DNA of 64,000 bases, from assembly GCF_900109045.1 (NCBI RefSeq), contig NZ_FNYL01000022.1:33233-97232 (forward strand), written 5' to 3'. The stretch comes from Dyadobacter sp. SG02. GTDB taxonomy: Bacteria; Bacteroidota; Bacteroidia; Cytophagales; Spirosomataceae. Both the position numbers and the translations under genes were made by a program. Every line of letters begins with the position of its first letter. The first letter of the stretch is position 1. Shown piece after piece: positions 57,659-64,000 of this stretch. The notes beneath the pieces are model-generated. The model was not told the DNA's origin and searched no databases. It worked only from the letters and a program-made list of their open reading frames with translations.

Positions 57659-58600
57659 GTGGAAAAAAACGCTAAAATTTATATTGCCGGGCACAGGGGA
57701 ATGGTTGGATCTGCTATTCTCAGAAAATTGGAAAAAGAAGGATTCAACAACATCATTACCAAAACTTCATCCGAGCTCGATCTGCGTAACCAGGCTGACG
57801 TGCGCGAATTTTTTCAAGCGGAACGTCCGGAATATATCTTTCTGGCCGCTGCCAAAGTAGGCGGCATTATGGCAAACAATATTTACCGCGCAGAGTTCCT
57901 GAACGATAACTTGCTGATCCAGAACAATGTAATCGACAGTGCCTATCGCACGGACGCCAAAAAACTGATGTTCCTCGGTTCTAGCTGCATTTACCCGAAA
58001 CTCGCCCCGCAGCCCTTGCAGGAAGATTCACTGCTTACCGGCCTGCTGGAACCGACCAATGAGCCTTACGCGATCGCGAAAATTGCGGGCATTAAAATGT
58101 GCGAAGCTTACCGGTCACAGTATGGCAGCAACTTCATTTCGGTAATGCCTACTAATTTATATGGACCGAATGATAATTATGATTTGAACAATTCGCACGT
58201 TCTGCCGGCGATGATCCGCAAATTTCACGAGGCAAAAGAAGATGGAAAGCCTTTTGTAGAGCTCTGGGGCACCGGATCGCCTTTGCGCGAGTTCCTGCAT
58301 GCCGACGATCTCGCCGCCGCCTGCTATTTCCTAATGCAGAATTACAACGAGGCCGGCTTCCTTAATGTCGGTGTCGGTTCGGATGTTACCATTAAGCATC
58401 TGGCTGAAATGATCCAGCAAGTGGTCGGATACCAAGGTGAAATCAAATGGAATACCGACAAACCGGACGGCACACCACGAAAATTGATGGACGTAAGCAA
58501 GCTGCACGCATTGGGCTGGAAGCACACCATCGATCTGGAAGAGGGCATTACCAGGACTTATCAGGATTTTCTCGAAAAAATAGAAACATATGCCGTGTAA
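57659..58600 (+). CDS. fcl: GDP-L-fucose synthase
   Basis: Fcl (WcaG) epimerises and reduces GDP-4-keto-6-deoxymannose to GDP-L-fucose, a sugar donor for polysaccharide or glycoprotein synthesis, with NADPH in the cytosol. The 313-residue protein is of normal size. It shows the Rossmann motif GHRGMVGS at residues 11-18 (catalytic support from GSSCIYP at 107-113) and the active-site pair Tyr137 and Lys141 in YAIAK. The start is a GTG, which gives the expected N-terminus MEKNAKIYIAGHRG. The usual partner gmd (GDP-mannose dehydratase) is not adjacent. Confidence 0.93.
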   Translation: MEKNAKIYIAGHRGMVGSAILRKLEKEGFNNIITKTSSELDLRNQADVREFFQAERPEYIFLAAAKVGGIMANNIYRAEFLNDNLLIQNNVIDSAYRTDAKKLMFLGSSCIYPKLAPQPLQEDSLLTGLLEPTNEPYAIAKIAGIKMCEAYRSQYGSNFISVMPTNLYGPNDNYDLNNSHVLPAMIRKFHEAKEDGKPFVELWGTGSPLREFLHADDLAAACYFLMQNYNEAGFLNVGVGSDVTIKHLAEMIQQVVGYQGEIKWNTDKPDGTPRKLMDVSKLHALGWKHTIDLEEGITRTYQDFLEKIETYAV

Positions 58601-58731
58601 CCCAAGTTATGACAAGAGGTTACATTGAATATGGCCTAATATTTCAATACTAAAATCCTATTTCACCCACGATAATTCTATTTTTAGACAAAATTTCAGT
58701 ATAATATTACAAGAATCTTCGGGAAACTAAT

Positions 58732-58739
58732 TAGTTTTG
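58732..58739 (+). promoter_or_regulatory. -7 element before the Lrp-family gene
   Basis: TAGTTTTG is an exact TAnnTTTG element, 47 bases before the ATG. The rest of the 186-base gap after fcl shows nothing else I can name. Confidence 0.4.
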
Positions 58740-58786
58740 CGGGTCCCCCAAAATGGGCACGTCATATAAACCTTAGTCATAGAGAA

Positions 58787-59260
58787 ATGTCGGCCATTAT
58801 TAAGTTAGATCAGATAGACCGCAAAGTACTGGAGATTTTACAAACGAACGCGAAGATAACCAACGCTCAACTTTCCAAAGAAATAGGGCTTTCGCCCGCT
58901 CCCACGCTGGAACGTGTGAAAAAACTGGAACAGTCGGGAATCATCAAAAGCTACCATGCGCAGCTGGAACCTGAAAAGGTAGGTTTGGGCGTAAGCACTT
59001 TTGTTCAGATTTCGCTGGTAGGGCACCGCAAGGCTGTTACGGAGTCATTTGTTGAGAAAATTCACGCAATCCCGGAAGTTATTGAATGTCATCACATTAC
59101 AGGAACAGGAGATTTTCTGCTCCGTGTAATTTCCAAGGACATCAGCACTTATCAGAAGCTGATGCTCGAAAAAATCAATGAAATCGAAGAGGTCGCCAGC
59201 ACGCAAACAATGGTAATCCTTTCGACTTTCAAAGAAAGCAAAGTGTTACCGATACCTTGA
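58787..59260 (+). CDS. Lrp/AsnC-family transcriptional regulator
   Basis: The 157-residue protein has the Lrp N-terminal helix-turn-helix (LDQIDRKVLEILQTNAKITNAQLSKEIGLSPAPTLERVKKLEQSGIIKSY, residues 6-56). The C-terminal RAM ligand-binding domain spans about 65-145 (GVSTFVQISLVGHRKAV ... VIECHHITGTGDFLLRVISKDISTYQKLM), in which GTGDFLL is the effector-binding turn. Members sense amino acids and bind as octamers, acting globally or locally. It stands alone between fcl and a convergent gene. No specific amino-acid gene is adjacent, so the effector is unknown. Confidence 0.92.
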   Translation: MSAIIKLDQIDRKVLEILQTNAKITNAQLSKEIGLSPAPTLERVKKLEQSGIIKSYHAQLEPEKVGLGVSTFVQISLVGHRKAVTESFVEKIHAIPEVIECHHITGTGDFLLRVISKDISTYQKLMLEKINEIEEVASTQTMVILSTFKESKVLPIP

Positions 59261-59285
59261 TTTGATAAAGTCATTTGAAATAAAA

Positions 59286-59317
59286 AATGGTCGGAATTGC
59301 TTCCGACCATTTTTTAT
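59286..59317. terminator. Bidirectional terminator
   Basis: An 11-bp perfect stem (59286-59296 with 59301-59311), TTGC loop, T-run on the right and A-run on the left. It serves both the convergent Lrp-family and DUF4301 genes. Confidence 0.9.
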
Positions 59318-59334
59318 TTGGTTTGCATTTAAAC

Positions 59335-60831
59335 CTATTGATGCTGCTCGCGAAGCAGGTCGTTCACGGTTTTCACAGGGTTGAAGGTGATCAGCGGCAC
59401 TTCTACGAAGAGCGTGTTCCAGTCGGCCATCGAGCCGTTCCACAAGCCCGGAAGCTCCTGCGCTTTCAGTTCCTTACCGTCTTTGGATTTGCCTGTAATA
59501 AAGCCGGTTAACGGGTCGCGGAATTTTTTCAGGTCATACAATTCACCCTTTTTGTTCTTCACGGCGCATACCAGATCTACCGGATTGAAGTGCGTTGAAT
59601 TCTTGAAAATGCTGTTCTGATCCGCATTATCAACATCTACCTGTGCCGATTCCACGATTTGAAGCGACGATGATCCGTCGGCATTCTCGGCCCAGAAAGG
59701 TCCGCCACCCGGTTCGCCCTGGTTTTTCACCATCCCGCATGCGCGCAACGGGCGATCCAGCTTTCCAACAAAATATGCCTTCTTCTGATCGTCGCTCCAC
59801 GATTCGAAATCAGCCGGCTGGATCACGCAAAGTTCATTGCGGAAGAAGCCGTCGAGTTCCGATAACAATGTTGCATCGGCATTTGCTGCCAGTTTATCGA
59901 GGTAGGCGAAGATTTTTTTCTGATATCTCAAAACGATGCCCGCCAATGCTTTTTTGTAGGTAATCGTTTCATCCTTAATGCGGTCCGGAACTACATTATC
60001 GATGTTTTTGATGAAAATAATATCCGCATCGAGCTGTGCCAGGTTTTCGAGCAAAGCACCATGGCCTGCCGGACGGAACAGTAATGAATCATCTTTTTCA
60101 CGGAAAGGTGTGTTATCGAGGTTCACCGCGATCGTGTCAGTCGAGCTTTTTTGTTCTGAAAAAGAAACAATGTAGCGAACGCCATACTGCGTCTGGTAGC
60201 TTGGGACCACTTCTACCACAAGCTTCTCAAACTTGTCGCGGTGCTCAGGAGAAACCGTGAAATGGATCTGCACATTGCTGCCTGCATTCGCATATTTCGC
60301 GCCTTCCACCAAATGCTCTTCCAGTGGCGTACGTGAGCGTTCGGTATAATTATGGAATTTCAAAAGGCCTTTCGGCAACTCCCCGTAACCTAAACCCTTG
60401 GCGGTAAGGAAGTAGGAAGCAATGGTCTTTTCATCCGCAGACTCAATTTCGTGCCCGTCGGCGGCCAGGGAAGTTTTCAGATCTTCGTAGAATGCGAAAT
60501 CTTTCAGCTTGGCGAAGAACTCGTCTACCGATTTGTCCTTCTTGTCTTCCTGCAAAAACCCGAAAAGCGATTTGAACATACGCGTAGCCGCGCCCGAAGC
60601 CGGCACAAACTTTAAAAGTGCAATTTCACCTTCGGCAGCACTTTTATCGAACTCACTGATTACCTGTGCAATATCATCGTCCGTAAGCCTGATAATGCCG
60701 TCGCCGACTGTGGCTGCCTTCGATAATTGCAAAAATGGGAACCCTTTTTCAAAATAGCGGACTTGCTCTTCGACGACGCTCAAATCGCTTCCTCTCTCCT
60801 TTATTTGTTGAATATCGTTTTCAATAAACAT
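59335..60831 (-). CDS. DUF4301-family protein
   Basis: The 498-residue protein (MFIENDIQQIKERGSDLSVVEEQVRYFEKGFPFLQLSKAATVGDGIIRL ...) matches the DUF4301 pattern I know from Bacteroidota. Recognisable blocks are FVPASGAATRMFKSLFGFL, RTPLEEHLVEGAKYAN, NTPFREKDDSLLFRPAGHGALLENLAQLDADIIFIKNIDNVVPD, and CGMVKNQGEPGGGPFWAENADG. The PAGHGALLENL and IKNIDNVVPD phrases resemble nucleotidyltransferase (UTP-glucose-1-P-like) signatures, so a sugar-nucleotide transfer or related role is possible; this is inference. It is cytosolic, with no signal peptide or membrane segment. Confidence 0.85.
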   Translation of the reverse strand: MFIENDIQQIKERGSDLSVVEEQVRYFEKGFPFLQLSKAATVGDGIIRLTDDDIAQVISEFDKSAAEGEIALLKFVPASGAATRMFKSLFGFLQEDKKDKSVDEFFAKLKDFAFYEDLKTSLAADGHEIESADEKTIASYFLTAKGLGYGELPKGLLKFHNYTERSRTPLEEHLVEGAKYANAGSNVQIHFTVSPEHRDKFEKLVVEVVPSYQTQYGVRYIVSFSEQKSSTDTIAVNLDNTPFREKDDSLLFRPAGHGALLENLAQLDADIIFIKNIDNVVPDRIKDETITYKKALAGIVLRYQKKIFAYLDKLAANADATLLSELDGFFRNELCVIQPADFESWSDDQKKAYFVGKLDRPLRACGMVKNQGEPGGGPFWAENADGSSSLQIVESAQVDVDNADQNSIFKNSTHFNPVDLVCAVKNKKGELYDLKKFRDPLTGFITGKSKDGKELKAQELPGLWNGSMADWNTLFVEVPLITFNPVKTVNDLLREQHQ

Positions 60832-60919
60832 AATATATGGTTTTAATCAGTGAAGTTTAGGGTAAGATTTATTACAAAAAAGCTTGGAATTTTAACAACT
60901 TCATCAACTTTCCCCGCAT

Positions 60920-63205
60920 TTATTTCAGCACCCGCAACTTGGCGAAACTGAGGAGGAGCGTTTTTTCACCGACAAGGTCAAACTTGACGGTCGCTTTTCT
61001 ATCGGTACCATTGACGTCCATTTTGGTCACCACCCCGAAACCGAATTTCAAATGCTCCACCTTGTCGCCTTCGGCCAGGTCGAATGTGTCGGTCGGTACG
61101 AAATCGGCTGATGGCACGTGGCTCGTAGCAGCGGTTGCAACGGGCCTCGCCTCGGTTTTTCTTTGAACGAGATTGCGTGCAAACGTAGTTACGGGAGGTG
61201 TGGTGTCGCGTTCAAGCGCACTCTGCACCATCCTGTTCACATTCAAATACTTCTGATCCACTTCGAGCAGAAACCGGCTCGGCTCGCACATTTTAAGGCG
61301 GCCCCACTGGTAGCGGCTCTCGGCATAGGAGAATGACAATTTCTTTTCCGCGCGCGTGATCGCCACGTAGAAAAGCCTTCTTTCTTCTTCCAGATCCTGC
61401 CGACTTTCCAGCATCATCTGGCTCGGGAAAAGGTCTTCTTCCAGCCCAACAATAAATACATTCCGAAATTCCAGTCCCTTAGCCGAGTGAATGGTCATCA
61501 TCGTCACGCGGTCGTGGTCGTTATTATCGTCCGGCTCGTCGGCATTGGTCAAAAGCGAAACTGATTGAAGGAATGCACTGAGCGTTTTGTCCTCCGTCTC
61601 ATCGCTATCCACAAATTCTTTAATACCGTTCAGCAATTCCTGCACGTTTTCGTAGCGCGAAAGGCCTTCCACGGTCTTGTCTTCATACAATTCCCGCAGG
61701 ATTCCGGACGCTTTGGCAATGTGGGAGGAAATTTCATAGGCATCTTTGCCCTCTTCCACCAGAATCTTAAAACTCTTGATCAGCGTCCCGAACCCTTCAA
61801 TAGGCGCAATGGTGCGTCCCGTACCGAATTGATTGATATTTGCTACGACATCCCATATCGCCACATTATTTTCAGAAGCAGTTACCGCAATTTTGGCCAC
61901 GGTCGTATCCCCAATTCCTCTTTTGGGTAAATTGATGATCCGTTTGAAAGCTTCTTCATCCCGCTGGTTCACTGTAAATCGCAGGTAAGCCAGCAAATCC
62001 TTGATTTCTTTCCTTTGATAAAAAGACTGTCCGCCGACAATTCGGTACTTAATCCCGAGTTTCCGCAAAGCTTCTTCGAACGAGCGGGACTGTGCATTGG
62101 TACGGTATAAAATCGCGAAGTTCTCGTTACGAAGCGATTTCTGCATTTTCTCCTCAAAAATTGCTGTCGCTACCAACCGGCCCTCCTCATTATCCGAGCC
62201 TGCTTTGATTACATCGATCAGCGAACCTTCCTCATTGGAAGTAAATGTCTTCTTTTCCAGCTGCGATTTGTTTCGTGCGATCACCGAATTAGCCGCTTCT
62301 ACAATCGTGCTGGTCGATCGGTAATTCTGTTCCAATTTGATCACGCGCACGTCCGGGAAGTCCTTTTCGAAATTGAGGATATTCTCGATGTTCGCACCGC
62401 GGAATGCGTAAATACTCTGCGCGTCGTCACCCACGACCACAATATTGCGATGCACGGCCGACAACTTCCTGGTAATGAGGTACTGGGAAACGTTGGTATC
62501 CTGAAACTCATCCACCATTACATGCTGGAACTTGTGCTGGTACTTATATAATACGTCGGGGAAATCGCGGAAAAGGACGTTGGTATTGAAAAGGAGGTCG
62601 TCGAAATCCATCGCATTCGCCTGGAAACAGCGGGTTGCATAGGTTTTGTACAGTCGGCCGATCTCCTTCATTTTCGCCGCATCGTCGTCGGCTTGGATCA
62701 CCGCATTATTGATGTAATCATCCGCGGAAATGAGCCGGTTCTTCGCGCCGGAGATCCGGTTGAAAACTACATTGGCCTTGTAAACTTTGTCGTCGAGGTT
62801 ATATTCCTTAATGATACTCCTCAATAATGACTTCGAATCGTCGGTATCATATATAGAGAAATCGCTGGTATAACCCAGGTACCGCGCCTCGATGCGGAGG
62901 ATTTTCGCAAAAACGGAGTGGAAAGTACCCATCCATATATTACGCGCCTCGGTACCGACGGCTCCTTCGATCCGGCTACGCATTTCGCCCGAGGCTTTAT
63001 TGGTAAATGTGAGGGACAAAATCCGGAACGGGTCGACGCCCGTCTCGATCAACCGCGCAATGCGATAGGTAAGTACCCTGGTTTTTCCTGAACCCGCGCC
63101 CGCAATGATCATCAAAGGGCCATTTCCATGCAGCACAGCCTCCCGTTGGGGCTCATTCAAGGTCGACAGATAATCGTTGTGGTTCAAAGTTGTATGCTTT
63201 TCCAA
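60920..63205 (-). CDS. UvrD/PcrA-type ATP-dependent DNA helicase
   Basis: The 761-residue SF1A helicase has the Q-motif LNEPQREAV, Walker A AGAGSGKT at residues 35-42, the VDEFQDTN Walker B, VGDDAQSIYAFRGANIENI, LEQNYRSTSTIV, VTMMTIHSAKGLEFRNVFIVGLEEDLFPS, and EERRLFYVAITRAEKKLSFSYA. It unwinds DNA 3' to 5' in repair and displaces RecA. The C-terminal region (AEGDKVEHLKFGFGVVTKMDVNGTDRKATVKFDLVGEKTLLLSFAKLRVL) is the Tudor-like domain of PcrA that touches RNA polymerase. A minus-strand -7 element TAACTTTG lies at 63237-63230. Length is normal for the family. Confidence 0.94.
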   Translation of the reverse strand: MEKHTTLNHNDYLSTLNEPQREAVLHGNGPLMIIAGAGSGKTRVLTYRIARLIETGVDPFRILSLTFTNKASGEMRSRIEGAVGTEARNIWMGTFHSVFAKILRIEARYLGYTSDFSIYDTDDSKSLLRSIIKEYNLDDKVYKANVVFNRISGAKNRLISADDYINNAVIQADDDAAKMKEIGRLYKTYATRCFQANAMDFDDLLFNTNVLFRDFPDVLYKYQHKFQHVMVDEFQDTNVSQYLITRKLSAVHRNIVVVGDDAQSIYAFRGANIENILNFEKDFPDVRVIKLEQNYRSTSTIVEAANSVIARNKSQLEKKTFTSNEEGSLIDVIKAGSDNEEGRLVATAIFEEKMQKSLRNENFAILYRTNAQSRSFEEALRKLGIKYRIVGGQSFYQRKEIKDLLAYLRFTVNQRDEEAFKRIINLPKRGIGDTTVAKIAVTASENNVAIWDVVANINQFGTGRTIAPIEGFGTLIKSFKILVEEGKDAYEISSHIAKASGILRELYEDKTVEGLSRYENVQELLNGIKEFVDSDETEDKTLSAFLQSVSLLTNADEPDDNNDHDRVTMMTIHSAKGLEFRNVFIVGLEEDLFPSQMMLESRQDLEEERRLFYVAITRAEKKLSFSYAESRYQWGRLKMCEPSRFLLEVDQKYLNVNRMVQSALERDTTPPVTTFARNLVQRKTEARPVATAATSHVPSADFVPTDTFDLAEGDKVEHLKFGFGVVTKMDVNGTDRKATVKFDLVGEKTLLLSFAKLRVLK

Positions 63206-63404
63206 TTACTTATAATATATAGCAAAAGCCAAAGTTAGGAAAAACCGTCAAAAGCATTCCCCAATCTCCGGCACTCTAGGCAGGTACAAGTCCATAAATA
63301 TTATTCCCATATCAGAACATAAGGAATGCATTGTTGGTTAACTAGCAACAATTTCACCTTTCATTATATTAATAGAGGGCAATGCCCATCCGCGAACAGA
63401 GCTA

Positions 63405-63758
63405 ATGAGTACAATGAATATAGAAGACCAACCGCTGGAAGTACAATGGGAACACCTGCTCGGGCAGCTGGAAGACTGGGTAGGCAAGCGTCCGGCCGAT
63501 TTGAACGGCGTCCTTTTCCTTATAGGTGTACAGGAATTAGGCCAGGGCGCGAAGCGATTTTCCAAGGAACAGAAGCAGGATCTCATGCATATAGGTATAT
63601 GTAAAGCATTAAGCCTGTCTTCCTATTACAGTCTCGAGTACACGGACAAAGATGGCTGGCCGCATTACAAGCTCGAAAGGGCCCTGCCTCCGGGCGATCT
63701 TTTGAAGCAGGAGGCCCTTTTGAAGATGCATGTGATCGAGTACTTCAAAAATCTTTGA
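63405..63758 (+). CDS. Small conserved cytosolic protein, unrecognised
   Basis: The 117-residue protein has no signal peptide or membrane segment. It reads as mixed helix (EVQWEHLLGQLEDWVGKRPADLNGVLFLIGVQELGQG; KEQKQDLMHIGICKALSLS) and a short beta-like region (SSYYSLEYTDKDGWPHYKLERALPP), ending in a helix (GDLLKQEALLKMHVIEYFKNL). It is well formed and probably real, but I cannot name the family. The start is the ATG at 63405 (or 63414). It has its own terminator (overlapping the stop), then the rRNA leader. It could be tied to ribosome synthesis by position alone. Confidence 0.7.
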   Translation: MSTMNIEDQPLEVQWEHLLGQLEDWVGKRPADLNGVLFLIGVQELGQGAKRFSKEQKQDLMHIGICKALSLSSYYSLEYTDKDGWPHYKLERALPPGDLLKQEALLKMHVIEYFKNL

Positions 63759-63782
63759 AAAAATTACGGATCGGTAATTTTT
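63759..63782 (+). terminator. Terminator after the small conserved gene
   Basis: A 9-bp perfect stem (AAAAATTAC 63759-63767 and GTAATTTTT 63774-63782) around a 6-base loop, directly following the stop codon. It would insulate the rRNA operon. Confidence 0.75.
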
Positions 63783-63842
63783 GGTTATCAATCGGTTGTG
63801 TGTTTCTGGGGAAAAAGATTTAGAAATATTTCCCATTGCTGC

Positions 63843-63873
63843 TTGCATGTTAAAAATAAACCTCCCACTTTTG
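63843..63873 (+). promoter_or_regulatory. rRNA operon promoter
   Basis: TTG at 63843-63845, a 20-base spacer and CACTTTTG at 63866-63873 (one mismatch from TAnnTTTG). The spacing equals that at atpD. Confidence 0.65.
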
Positions 63874-63878
63874 CACTC

Positions 63879-64000
63879 CCAATCGGGGACAACGGTAGCG
63901 AAAACGATCGCTGCCACGAGTTCTGGAAAGCCAGAGCAACGTTCTTTGACATGATGAAGAGAGCAAAAAGATAGGTTCGTTAGAAACATTTGATCTGTTT
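63879..64000 (+). other. rRNA operon leader; 16S gene expected just beyond the window
   Basis: GTTCTTTGACA at 63941-63951 is a boxA-like antitermination element. The following tgaagagagcaaaa is typical of the region between promoter and 16S rRNA in this phylum. A hairpin GGTAGCG-N8-CGCTGCC (63894-63915) lies just upstream. The conserved 16S start (AGAGTTTGATC-like) is not reached before position 64000, so the rRNA gene itself is outside the window. Confidence 0.75.

Overview
The window reads as ordinary chromosome of a Bacteroidota bacterium. I would place it in the Cytophagales, and Dyadobacter or a close relative is my best guess (inference from gene style, not from a search). The supporting signs are secreted proteins ending in type IX secretion (T9SS) sorting domains, TAnnTTTG-type -7 promoter elements with a TTG about 19-21 bases upstream, LytS/LytTR regulation, a TonB plug-domain protein, many TPR proteins, a stand-alone atpD-atpC pair, and families largely confined to this phylum (DUF4301, DUF4292). 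I see no prophage, insertion sequence, integron or CRISPR array.

Layout. 1-8.9 kb: the tail of a very large unrecognised protein, plsY, an M20 dipeptidase, a long palindrome, a TPR protein, hypoxanthine phosphoribosyltransferase, a beta-CASP metallohydrolase and tRNA-Leu(CAG). 8.9-16.5 kb: surface proteins, namely a T9SS-exported lysyl-endopeptidase-like protease, a lipoprotein, a pentapeptide-like protein, a 1057-residue repeat protein with a sorting domain, and a beta-barrel protein. 16.5-20 kb: a redox cluster of Crp/Fnr regulator, FAD/NAD oxidoreductase, second Crp/Fnr regulator and NDH-2. 20-26.5 kb: a BlaI/M56 two-gene system flanked by two copies of one operator, HemJ, a lipoprotein MsrA, a small barrel protein, two tandem paralogues of unknown role, and an RluA enzyme. 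26.5-34 kb: a solitary antitoxin-like gene, an ABC ATPase, a large membrane TPR protein, a DUF433/DUF5615 toxin-antitoxin pair, atpD-atpC and a VapBC-like pair. 34-45.5 kb: pirin-like protein, intradiol dioxygenase-like lipoprotein, LytTR two-component system, amino-acid permease, macroglobulin/plug protein, and an envelope gene run (TPR, DUF4292 lipoprotein, EnvC-like). 45.5-64 kb: phased TGAC repeats, panB, RluA, a recQ-led three-gene overlap, PBP4, GDP-fucose synthase, an Lrp regulator, DUF4301, a UvrD helicase, and at the right edge the promoter and leader of an rRNA operon whose 16S gene lies beyond the window.

The most unusual signals are non-coding. They are three 14-bp palindromes spaced exactly 23 bp apart before a Crp/Fnr gene, with a related site at the NDH-2 promoter; two opposed arrays of TGAC repeated every 10 bp upstream of panB; an identical 19-bp palindrome on both sides of the blaI-M56 operon; and an 11-bp perfect inverted repeat that would bury the start codon of one of the tandem paralogues. 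All coordinates and motifs were read by eye. No similarity search was run, so family names rest on recognised motifs.
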